Shown here: in pieces, positions 52,362 through 60,816 of the stretch
How positions within the stretch are numbered: position 1 is the first letter of the stretch
Layout of the letters: each line of letters begins with the position of its first letter
Origin: Caldilineaceae bacterium
Lineage (GTDB): Bacteria > Chloroflexota > Anaerolineae > Caldilineales > Caldilineaceae
Assembly (NCBI GenBank): GCA_022824025.1
Contig: JAJEBF010000026.1
Coordinates: 1-64,000 of the forward strand
DNA: 64,000 nt
Direction of reading: 5' to 3'
Program-made: the position numbers and the translations under genes
Notes under the pieces: generated by a model
Told to the model about the DNA's origin: nothing
Database searches by the model: none
The model's input: only the letters and a program-made list of their open reading frames with translations

Positions 52362-53576
52362 ATGTCTGCCTCACCTCAACCGAGTCCCTGCTTTCGCTCA
52401 CGCCCCCCAATCCGCCTCCTTCTGCTGTCGGCCCTGCTGGCAACCGCCCTCGCCGGCTGCCTCACGCCTGTGCGCGTCGTGCCCACGCCAACGCCCTGGC
52501 CCACGCCCGTTCCCTCAGAACAGAATCGATATGCCGTGTCGCGCGGCGCTATCGAGGATCGCTTCCAGCTCATCGCGGAAGTGGCTCCCCTGCGCTGGGA
52601 GCCTCTCGCTTTCGCCGTCGATGGCAAACTCGGCGCAGTTCTGGTCAGCGAAGGGGAACAGGCTGAAGAGGGGCAGATCCTCGCCGAACTGATCATGCCC
52701 GACCTGCTCGAACAGCTCGAACAGGCCCGTCTCGACCTTTCACGAGCTGAAAGTGTTCTTTGGGTCTACGAGAATGAACTCAGCTTCGACCTGGAAAGAG
52801 CCCAACTGGATGTCCGTCGCGTTGAGCTCCTGCTCGAACACGCCCGCAATGCCGGTGACGCCAACCAGGTAGCCCTCCAGGAAGTCCAACTCGAAATCGC
52901 CCAACTCAACCTGCGCGAAGTCGAGAGCCGCGTCGACCCTTCGCTCGTACAATCGGTCGCCCGCGCGAATCTGGCTGTAGAGGCCCTCGAACGCCAGGTC
53001 GAAGAGAGACGCATCCGAGCCCCGTTTTCCGGCCAGATCGTGGCCGTCGGGATCGGCCTCAACAGCATGCGCGGCCCCTTGGAGCCGCCGCAACGCCGCG
53101 CCGACGTGCCCGCCTTCTCACCCTTCATGGTAATCGTCGAACCGCAGCCCGTTGAGCTGATCGTCTCCAGCCAGAGCTCGCGCGCCTCCGAACTGAGCGT
53201 CGGCCTGGAGGTAACCGCAATTCACCGTTGGGCCCAGGACGAGCCCTTCCCGGTTCAGGTTTCCCAACTGCCAACAATCTCCTCCGGCGATCGCTTTACC
53301 CCTGGCTTCCCCGGCTCTATCCACCTCGCTGTGGAAGGCGAAACGCCGCCGCTCGTCGCCGGGGAATTCGTCAACATCGAAGTCGTCGCCGCCGTGCGTG
53401 AAGATACACTCCTGCTGCCCGACGCGGCCGTGCGCCGCTTCGGCGGCCGCACCTTCGTCGTCGTCCAGGATGGAGACCGCCAGCGCCGCATCGACATTCG
53501 CACGGGCCTGGAAAGCCAGGGCATGGTCGAGGTGCTGGAAGGTCTCGAAGAAGGCGACGTCATTGTGGGACGATAG
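52362..53576 (+). CDS. MacA/HlyD-like membrane-anchored adaptor lipoprotein of an ABC exporter
   Basis: This protein of about 404 residues has a signal with lipobox (LATALAGC, Cys near residue 33). It continues with a lipoyl-like half (LGAVLVSEGEQAEEGQILAEL), a long coiled coil (about 115-215, QLEQARLDLSRAESVLWVYE and LREVESRV), the second lipoyl half (IRAPFSGQIVAVGI) and a beta-barrel domain ending with VLEGLEEGDVIVGR. The ATG at 52362 was preferred to a TTG 21 bases upstream. Its stop is directly followed by the start of the permease gene. It links substrate to an exporter on the outer face of the membrane. Confidence 0.87.
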   Translation: MSASPQPSPCFRSRPPIRLLLLSALLATALAGCLTPVRVVPTPTPWPTPVPSEQNRYAVSRGAIEDRFQLIAEVAPLRWEPLAFAVDGKLGAVLVSEGEQAEEGQILAELIMPDLLEQLEQARLDLSRAESVLWVYENELSFDLERAQLDVRRVELLLEHARNAGDANQVALQEVQLEIAQLNLREVESRVDPSLVQSVARANLAVEALERQVEERRIRAPFSGQIVAVGIGLNSMRGPLEPPQRRADVPAFSPFMVIVEPQPVELIVSSQSSRASELSVGLEVTAIHRWAQDEPFPVQVSQLPTISSGDRFTPGFPGSIHLAVEGETPPLVAGEFVNIEVVAAVREDTLLLPDAAVRRFGGRTFVVVQDGDRQRRIDIRTGLESQGMVEVLEGLEEGDVIVGR

Positions 53577-56417
53577 ATGCCTGCCCGTTTCCCCTTCCTC
53601 GGTCTCGCCCTGCGCCGCCTTTCCAGCCGGCCCAGCCTGACCTTACTCTCTCTGCTTAGCATCGTCCTCGCCATTGGCATGGTCGCCAGTATCCCCATCT
53701 TTTCGCAAGGGGTCAGCTACCTCCTGCTTCAGGACGAGTTGACCAATATCGCCAACATTTTCCACCGCCCGCCCTTGACGATGCGCTTTTACTACATCGT
53801 CCCCAAGAGCAGCGTCCTGTCTCTCGACAACGCCCTGCGCCTGGAACACGACTTCACCCGCATCGTCGAGCGAGAAACAGGCCTCGCCGTGGCCGATACC
53901 CTCACCTACGTCGCCAGCCCCGGCATGACCATCCAGCCCCTCGACGATAGCCATACCTATTCCGACCTCAAAGAAAATGTCATCGTCGAGAACGTCCAGT
54001 TCGCCGTCGTCACCGATATCGGGAATCGCATCGACATCATCGAGGGCCTTCCCTACGGCGTCACAAGCGGCGGCGCCTCCGTAAACGTCTGGCTCTATCA
54101 CGAAAAAGCCACAGAACTGGGCTTCCAGGTTGGCGAATCCTATCATATGGTCGAAGGCGCGTCCGGCAACACCATCCCGATTACCGTCGCCGGCGTCTGG
54201 AGACCCAGCGACCCCTCAGACTTCTACTGGTCTGCCACCACGATCTCCTGGCGCAAACTCCTGCTCGTGCCCGATGACGTCTACCGCGGCGCCATCGAGC
54301 CCAAAATCAGCCGCAGAACAGGTATCGCCGTCTGGTATCTCAGCCCTGACGAAGAAACGCTCAAACTCCATCAGGCCGATACCGTGGCCAACGGCCTCCG
54401 CACCGTCCCAAGCAGAGCCGACCTCCTCTTCCCCGGCTCCAAAATGGATGTCTCGCCCGAATTGCCTCTGAACCGTTACCTGCAGAGAAGAGCCAGCCTG
54501 TCCGCTCTGCTTGTCGGGTTCAGCCTGCCCGCCTTGGGTCTCCTGCTCTTCTTTTTGTGGATTCTCTCGCACGTGACAGCCCAGTTCCAACAGGAAGAGG
54601 TCGCCATTCTCGCTTCGCGCGGGGCGGGCCGCCGTTTTGTCACCTTGCTCATCCTGCTTGAAACGCTCCTCCTCCTCGTTGTCGGCATCCCGTTGGGCTT
54701 CGGCGCCGGCTATATCATGGCGCGCGCTATGGGCCTGGCATCCGGCTTCCTGGTATTTACCCCGCGCGCCGGCATCCCCGCCACTCTACTCGAAGTCGAC
54801 TGGCGTCTCATCGGGCTCGCCTTGCTACTCCTCGTCTTGGCGCGCGGCATCCCCGCCCTGCGCGCCGCCGGCAGCGGCATCGTCCAACACCTGCGCGCCC
54901 GCTCCCGTCCCCATGCCGCCATCACCACCCTTCTGCTGGCCGGCGATGCCGCCCTGATCATTCTCTCCTGGTACGCCTACCGCCAGTTGAGCCAGCGGGG
55001 CACTCTCGGCATCATCGGCTGGGAGCCCAGCGGTGATCCCTTCCGCGACCCGCTCCTGCTGTTAACGCCTTCTCTTTTTGTCTTTACCTCCGCCCTCGTG
55101 CTCACCCATCTCTTCCCCCTCCTCATGGGGCCGGTCGATCGCCTTGGAAACCGCCTCCGCTCCTTCGTCGCCTATATGGGTCTCACCCAGCTGCACCGCC
55201 AAGGCAGACACTACTCCGGCAGTCTCTTCCTCACCATGGTCTGCCTCAGCCTCGGCGCCTTCTACGCCTCCATGGCCCTCAGCCTCGACCAGTGGCTCGC
55301 CGACAGAATCCAGTACCAGGTCGGGGCCGACTACCGCTTCCAACAGGGCATCCCGCCCCCGGCAATGGGCGGCCCCGTCTTCCCCGATGAAGAACCCGAC
55401 CCGGAAGTGGTCAGCGCGTGGCTTCTGCCCGTGGACGACTACCTCAGCATTCCCGGCGTCGAGGACGCGACCCGGGTCGCCGTATTCAACGCCAACACCA
55501 GCGTCTCACGCTCCATTGACGCCGTCTTCCTTGGGATCGATCGCTTCGACTTCGCCCGCGTCGCCTTCCATCGCCCCGATTTCAACTACGCGCCGCTTGG
55601 CGAGCTGATGAATCGGCTCGGGATGTATCCCAACGGGATCCTCGTCTCGCGCAACTTCCTCAGGCGCAGCCGCCTCCTCGAAGGCCAGACGACCGAGTTG
55701 GACATCTCCATAAACTACGGCTCATTTGAACACGAATTTCTCATCGTTGGCGCCTACGACTACTTCCCGACCGCCTATCCCGAAGACACAGAGGTCTTCG
55801 TCGGCAACCTGGACTACGTGTTCGAGCAGGTCGGCGATGAAAGCCTCCACCAGATCTGGATGAAGACCGGCGAAGACGCCGTCCCCGAGACAATCATCGA
55901 TAACCTGCTGGAAATGGGAATCTGGCCTATCCGCATCCGCGACGCTCGCGCCCTCCTCACACTGGACGAAGAACGAGTGGAGCGGATCGGCCTCTACGGC
56001 ATTCTCTCGGTCGGGTTCCTGGCTTCCACGCTCCTTGCCAGCCTCGGCCTGCTTGTCTACACTTATGCATCGCTTCAAGGACGCCTGCAGCAGATCAGCG
56101 TCATGCGCGCGGTCGGCCTCAAAACCCGGCTCGTCCTCGCTATGGTCGGCGTCGAATACCTCGGCGTCATCCTTTTCGGCGTCCTCTGGGGCGTTGTCAT
56201 CGGCATCGCCACAGCCTGGCTCTTCGTGCCCTTCTTCCGCGTCAGCGGGGATCCGATCTTTGCCTTGCCCCCCTTCGTGCGCCATATCGCCTGGGGCCAA
56301 ATCGGCATCCTCGCCCTTGTCTTCGGCGCCGCCCTATTGGGGTCCCAGACAATCATTCTCTATTGGAGCACGCGTCGCGATCTCTTCCAGGTGCTGCGCA
56401 TGGGGCAAAGGGAGTAG
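53577..56417 (+). CDS. FtsX/MacB-like ABC exporter permease, double FtsX domain
   Basis: This 946-residue permease starts at ATG 53577, immediately after the adaptor stop. One membrane helix near residue 20-40 (LLSIVLAIGMVASIPIF) is followed by a large external MacB-type domain (about 50-310). The first FtsX helix cluster follows (about 315-470, LLVGFSLPALGLLLFFLWIL and LLILLETLLLLVVGIPLGF), then a second external domain (about 540-800). The last FtsX cluster (about 815-935) has RLQQISVMRAVGLKTRLVLAMVG. This duplicated layout matches large mechanotransmission-type exporters that work on the cell surface. Confidence 0.87.
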   Translation: MPARFPFLGLALRRLSSRPSLTLLSLLSIVLAIGMVASIPIFSQGVSYLLLQDELTNIANIFHRPPLTMRFYYIVPKSSVLSLDNALRLEHDFTRIVERETGLAVADTLTYVASPGMTIQPLDDSHTYSDLKENVIVENVQFAVVTDIGNRIDIIEGLPYGVTSGGASVNVWLYHEKATELGFQVGESYHMVEGASGNTIPITVAGVWRPSDPSDFYWSATTISWRKLLLVPDDVYRGAIEPKISRRTGIAVWYLSPDEETLKLHQADTVANGLRTVPSRADLLFPGSKMDVSPELPLNRYLQRRASLSALLVGFSLPALGLLLFFLWILSHVTAQFQQEEVAILASRGAGRRFVTLLILLETLLLLVVGIPLGFGAGYIMARAMGLASGFLVFTPRAGIPATLLEVDWRLIGLALLLLVLARGIPALRAAGSGIVQHLRARSRPHAAITTLLLAGDAALIILSWYAYRQLSQRGTLGIIGWEPSGDPFRDPLLLLTPSLFVFTSALVLTHLFPLLMGPVDRLGNRLRSFVAYMGLTQLHRQGRHYSGSLFLTMVCLSLGAFYASMALSLDQWLADRIQYQVGADYRFQQGIPPPAMGGPVFPDEEPDPEVVSAWLLPVDDYLSIPGVEDATRVAVFNANTSVSRSIDAVFLGIDRFDFARVAFHRPDFNYAPLGELMNRLGMYPNGILVSRNFLRRSRLLEGQTTELDISINYGSFEHEFLIVGAYDYFPTAYPEDTEVFVGNLDYVFEQVGDESLHQIWMKTGEDAVPETIIDNLLEMGIWPIRIRDARALLTLDEERVERIGLYGILSVGFLASTLLASLGLLVYTYASLQGRLQQISVMRAVGLKTRLVLAMVGVEYLGVILFGVLWGVVIGIATAWLFVPFFRVSGDPIFALPPFVRHIAWGQIGILALVFGAALLGSQTIILYWSTRRDLFQVLRMGQRE

Positions 56418-56420
56418 AAT

Positions 56421-58448
56421 ATGGTTCAAGCCGCAGCCGCCGACGGCGCCCCCCTCATCGTCTGCGACAATCTGGTCAAAATCTATCAGATTGATGAGAT
56501 CGAAGTCGTCGCTCTCCAGGGCCTCGATCTGGAAATCCGCCGCGGTGAAATGATGGCGATCATCGGCGCCAGCGGCAGCGGCAAGTCCTCCCTGCTCAAC
56601 ATCATCGGCGGCCTGGACCGTCCCTCGGCCGGCCAGATAACCATTGATGGACGCAATCTGCTCAAAGCCGCCGACAAGGAGCTCGAGGACTACCGCCTGA
56701 ACGACGTTGGCTTCGTCTGGCAGCAGTCTGCCCGCAACCTCATCCCCTACCTGACCGCGCAGGAGAACGTCGAGCTCCCAATGATCGCGGCCCGTGAACA
56801 CGCTGCGCCCCCGTCAGAGCGAGCACGCGAGCTGCTCGACGCCGTAGGACTGCTCAGCCACAGCCATCACCGTCTGGCCCAACTCTCCGGGGGCCAGCAA
56901 CAGCGCGTCGCCATTGCCGTGGCGCTGGCCAACCAGCCCCAGATCCTCCTGGCCGATGAACCGACCGGCGAAGTGGATTCGGTCACCGCCAACCAGATCT
57001 GGCAGCTCCTCCGTGAGCTGAACCGCCGCTTCAATCTCACCAGCATCATCGTCAGCCACGATCGTGACATCGCGCGCGTTGTCGATCGCGTTATCGGTAT
57101 CCGCGACGGCAAAATCAGCACCGAAATCGTGCGCCAGACCCATGCCGGTCTGTTGGATGACCAGCTTTCCGCAGGCCTGGACGACGCCGGGAGCGATCCG
57201 CTCGCCACCGATGAACCCGCTGAAGGAGCCGGCAGCGCAACTCTCCAGCTGGAAGAACGCGTCGTCCTCGATGCCGTCGGTCGGCTGCAGATGCCGCACG
57301 AGTATCTTGAACAGCGCGGCATCGGGCGCAGAGCGGTCGTACAGCTGGTCGAAGACGGTATCCTCGTTCGTCAGGCGCAGGAGCAACTCCCATACGCCGG
57401 CGAAATCAACGCTCCGGGCGGATACCCCGGCGCGGAGGACGACCTGTCCGCCTGGGAACAGGACCCGACGCCTCGCCGCAAGAACCCGTGGTGGCGCCGG
57501 CTTCTGCTGGGAGCGCCACGAGAAGTTGACGAGGCGCCGGACGCGGAGCGGGCTGAAAACCCCTGGGCCAGCGATGCAAACTCGTCTGCGCAGAACGACG
57601 CCGGCGAGCCCGCAGACGGTTCACACCAAACACTTCAATGGGACAGTGACCGCGCCGCCGCTCGCGCCACCTTCGCCCCACCTGACCCGACCTCCGAACC
57701 CAGCCCCGCTGCCGCCCAATCCGAACCCTTGGCGATTTCGGAGTTTTACAGAGGTCCCCTCGTCGAGGTCAGCGATCTCCAGCGCGTCTACTCGGTCGGC
57801 GATCAGTCCGTCTATGCCCTGCGCGGTATCGACCTGTCCGTCCCCCGTCGCTGCTTCGCGCTCTTCCGCGGCCGCTCCGGCTCCGGCAAAACAACCCTGC
57901 TCAACCTGATCGGAAGCCTGGACACCCCAACCGCAGGCCGCGTCTCCCTTTTCGGCCAGGATATCGACAAGCTGACCGCCGATCAATGCGCCCAGATCCG
58001 CCAGCACTATATCGGCTTCGTTTTCCAGGCCTTCTCCCTCATCCCCACCCTGTCAGCCCAGGAAAACGTCGAGATGACACTGCGAATCCTCGGCCGATCC
58101 GCCGCCGAACGCCGCCGCAGGGCCGCCTACTGCCTCTCGTTGGTGGGGCTTGGCCGCTGGGCCGATCACCGTCCTTTTGAAATGTCAGGCGGCCAGCAAC
58201 AGCGTCTCTCTATCGCCCGCGCCCTGGCGCACGGCCCGGCAATGCTGATCGCCGACGAACCTACCAGCGACCTCGACAGCGAGACCGGCCGCCAGATTCT
58301 CGAACTCTTCGCGCAGCTGGTCGCAGAGGAAGGCATCACCGTGCTCATGGCCAGCCACGATCCGACCAGCGATGACTTTGCCACAGAAGTATACGAGCTT
58401 CAGGATGGCCAGATAGCCAGACACACCGCCAACGGCAGCTCGAATTAG
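56421..58448 (+). CDS. ABC exporter ATPase with two nucleotide-binding domains in one chain
   Basis: This 675-residue protein holds two MacB/LolD-like ATPase domains. The first (about 10-235) has Walker A GASGSGKSS, signature LSGGQQQRV and Walker B ILLADEPTGEVDS. The second (about 445-665) has GRSGSGKTT, MSGGQQQRL and MLIADEPTSDLDS. Between them lies a 200-residue insert (240-440). It begins with a helical EERVVLDAVGRLQMPHEYLEQ and RRAVVQLVEDGILV region and turns into a Pro/Ala/Asp-rich linker. Exporters of this group usually form homodimers of one-domain ATPases, so the fusion with an insert is unusual. It begins four bases after the permease. Confidence 0.88.
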   Translation: MVQAAAADGAPLIVCDNLVKIYQIDEIEVVALQGLDLEIRRGEMMAIIGASGSGKSSLLNIIGGLDRPSAGQITIDGRNLLKAADKELEDYRLNDVGFVWQQSARNLIPYLTAQENVELPMIAAREHAAPPSERARELLDAVGLLSHSHHRLAQLSGGQQQRVAIAVALANQPQILLADEPTGEVDSVTANQIWQLLRELNRRFNLTSIIVSHDRDIARVVDRVIGIRDGKISTEIVRQTHAGLLDDQLSAGLDDAGSDPLATDEPAEGAGSATLQLEERVVLDAVGRLQMPHEYLEQRGIGRRAVVQLVEDGILVRQAQEQLPYAGEINAPGGYPGAEDDLSAWEQDPTPRRKNPWWRRLLLGAPREVDEAPDAERAENPWASDANSSAQNDAGEPADGSHQTLQWDSDRAAARATFAPPDPTSEPSPAAAQSEPLAISEFYRGPLVEVSDLQRVYSVGDQSVYALRGIDLSVPRRCFALFRGRSGSGKTTLLNLIGSLDTPTAGRVSLFGQDIDKLTADQCAQIRQHYIGFVFQAFSLIPTLSAQENVEMTLRILGRSAAERRRRAAYCLSLVGLGRWADHRPFEMSGGQQQRLSIARALAHGPAMLIADEPTSDLDSETGRQILELFAQLVAEEGITVLMASHDPTSDDFATEVYELQDGQIARHTANGSSN

Positions 58449-58502
58449 AAGACATCAACCCAACGCTTCGCTCCGCACCACCCCCACACAGGAGATCCGA
58501 AT

Positions 58503-59531
58503 ATGCCCCAGACTTGGCGCGTTGCCATCGCCGGCTGCCATCGCATGCTCGACAAAAAACCGGCCAATCACAACTTTGCCACCGCCTTCGATGCCGTGCC
58601 CGGAACCGAAACTGTCGCCGTCTTCGACCTCGGCGCCGAAACACGCCAGGAGTTCGTGGCCTGCTGGGGAGACAGTGTCACCGCATACGACAACTTCGGC
58701 AATATGCTCCGGCAGGAACAACCCGACATCCTCTGCATCGCCACCAGCCAGAAGATGCACGCCGACCAGATCCAGCAGGCCGTCGCCGCCGGCGTAAAAG
58801 GCATCCTCTGCGACAAGCCCCTCGTCACCAGCCTCTCAGAAGCTGACAGGCTGGTGGACGCCTGCCGCTCCGCCAGCGTCCCCCTGGCGCTGGGCCTGGA
58901 CCGTCGCTGGCTTGTCTCCTACCGCCGCCTCGCCGAGCTCCTGCGTGAGGGCATCGTAGGCCAACTGCAGTCCATGGTCATCTACGGCATCCCCAACCTG
59001 ATCAATCACGGTTGCCACTGGTATGACGCCGCCCTCCATCTCGCCGGCGATCTCGAACCCCAATGGGTGAGCGGATCCGTTGACGATATATCGGACGAAC
59101 CGCCCGATTCCCGCCGCCGCCTCGATCCGACAGGTCGCTGCATCGTCGGCCTCCAGAACGGCGTCCATCTCTACTTCACGCCCGGCGGCAGCCAGCGCCC
59201 CGCCTTTGACGTCGTCGGCGAACAGGGCCGCGTTACCATTCTGGACGACGGCCGCCATGCCTGGCGCTGGCCGGACGCCGAATCCCCGCCCCAACCCCTG
59301 GATATCCCCCAACCCGCCGGCGACTTCCCTTCCGGCCCCGCTATCGTACAGGACCTGCTCGACGCCATCGTAAGCCGCGGCAGAACCGCCTGCGACGTCG
59401 ACGAAGCCCGCCGCGCCACAGAAATCGGCTTCGCCGTCCACCTGTCGCACGCGCGCGAAGGCGCCCGCGTCGAACTGCCCGCCGCCGACCGCGAGCTGCC
59501 TATTCCTTCCTTCCCGTGGGGAAATGAATAG
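58503..59531 (+). CDS. Gfo/Idh/MocA-like dehydrogenase with altered Rossmann motif
   Basis: This 342-residue protein has the family architecture, including VFDLG, CIATSQKMHADQI, CDKPLVTSLSEADRLVDACR and HGCHWYDAALHLAG for the HxxD-type site. The N-terminal GxGxxG loop reads AIAGCHRML, so two of the three glycines are missing, and cofactor binding could be changed or lost. The ATG at 58503 follows GGAGATC. It sits between the exporter and the DegT/heparinase genes, and no partner is certain. Confidence 0.8.
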   Translation: MPQTWRVAIAGCHRMLDKKPANHNFATAFDAVPGTETVAVFDLGAETRQEFVACWGDSVTAYDNFGNMLRQEQPDILCIATSQKMHADQIQQAVAAGVKGILCDKPLVTSLSEADRLVDACRSASVPLALGLDRRWLVSYRRLAELLREGIVGQLQSMVIYGIPNLINHGCHWYDAALHLAGDLEPQWVSGSVDDISDEPPDSRRRLDPTGRCIVGLQNGVHLYFTPGGSQRPAFDVVGEQGRVTILDDGRHAWRWPDAESPPQPLDIPQPAGDFPSGPAIVQDLLDAIVSRGRTACDVDEARRATEIGFAVHLSHAREGARVELPAADRELPIPSFPWGNE

Positions 59532-59553
59532 GAGCGCCCCGGCTCCGGCTCTG

Positions 59554-60813
59554 TCAGCCGGTCCGATAGGCTGCCGCCACCTTCTCAAAGATGGCGATTA
59601 CGTCGTCTATCTCCCGCGTACGCCAATTCTCATGCAACGGAATTGTGAAATGGCTCTTCAGCATCGCCTGCGCGTTGGGGCAAGGGAACTCGCGATTCGG
59701 ATCGCCCTCATATAACGGGCTGGCCCAGGGGTAACCGCTGCTGCCAAAGACTCGCCGCTCCGTATACCATGTTTGTCTGTGCGGCATCCCGGACCGGTAA
59801 TCGTCCGTAACCGGCAGGCCCTCTGCCCGCAGACTCTTGCAAAACGTCTCCTTGTCGCACGCCGCCTGCTGCGGGTAGAACGCCGCCGGCAAAAACCAGT
59901 AGCTGGATGCGACTTCAGGCGCCGTCTGCCGCAGCGCGATCATCGCCAGGTCAGCCGTCCCCTCGATTAACTGCCCGGCAATTGCCCGCCTTCGCTCGAC
60001 CATCTCCGGCAGCTTGCGCAACTGCGCCAGGCCCACCGCCGCCGCCAAATCCGTCTGGTTGAAGTTCAACGTCGCCTGCATGTTTGTCGCGCCCTCCGGC
60101 AAAAAGTGCGGCTTTCCCCGGTCAGCCATCCGCCGCGCCGACTGGTAGAGCCTCTCGTCCCGGGTGAAGACGATCCCGCCCTGCCCGCCCGAGCTATGGT
60201 GCTTCCCCGACATCGTCGAAAACGCCGCAATATCGCCGAAACTACCCACCTGCTGCCCCCTATAGCGCGCGCCGTGTGCCTGCGCGCAATCCTCGATCAC
60301 CGGAATGCCGTGCCGCCCCGCCACCTCCATGATGCCGCCAATATCGGCCGGCTCGCCCGCAATATGCGGCACGATTATCGCGCTCGTACGCGGCGAAATC
60401 AGTTCCTCGATCTGCTCTGGCCCTGTGTTGAAACTACCCGGCGCCGAATCCGCGATCATCGGGATCATGCTCTGCAAGGGGATAGGCATAATCCCGCCCG
60501 GGTCCGTGAAGGGGCCGATGATGACCTCGGTGAACGCCTCAAGTTCCAGCGCCAACAGCGCCACGTAGATGGCCGCCGACCCCGAGCTGACCGCATCCGC
60601 GTACCCGCCCCCCAGGTACTCGGCAAAGGCAGCGCAGTACGCCTCCTCCTCCTCGCCCTGGTACGCGCCCAGCGTCCCCGTAGCAACGACCTTGTCCATG
60701 TACGCGCTGACCGCCGCCAACTCCTCACTCCCAATGTGCCCGCGCGCCGGCAACTGCGCCTCCCTCACAGGGCGGCCGCCATGCAGAGCCAGCTTGTTCA
60801 CACGATCACCCAT
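59554..60813 (-). CDS. DegT/DnrJ/EryC1/StrS-type PLP-dependent protein
   Basis: This 419-residue fold-type I aminotransferase-like protein has SSGSAAIYVALLAL near residue 75, IPVIEDCAQAHGARYRG near 170 (Asp that contacts the pyridine nitrogen) and AFSTMSGKHHSSGGQGG near 197, which contains the lysine that would bind PLP. The family transfers amino groups to keto-sugars. It follows the heparinase-like gene on the minus strand with a three-base gap, so both likely function on the same uronate or amino-sugar material. Confidence 0.88.
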   Translation of the reverse strand: MGDRVNKLALHGGRPVREAQLPARGHIGSEELAAVSAYMDKVVATGTLGAYQGEEEEAYCAAFAEYLGGGYADAVSSGSAAIYVALLALELEAFTEVIIGPFTDPGGIMPIPLQSMIPMIADSAPGSFNTGPEQIEELISPRTSAIIVPHIAGEPADIGGIMEVAGRHGIPVIEDCAQAHGARYRGQQVGSFGDIAAFSTMSGKHHSSGGQGGIVFTRDERLYQSARRMADRGKPHFLPEGATNMQATLNFNQTDLAAAVGLAQLRKLPEMVERRRAIAGQLIEGTADLAMIALRQTAPEVASSYWFLPAAFYPQQAACDKETFCKSLRAEGLPVTDDYRSGMPHRQTWYTERRVFGSSGYPWASPLYEGDPNREFPCPNAQAMLKSHFTIPLHENWRTREIDDVIAIFEKVAAAYRTG

Positions 60814-60816
60814 GTC

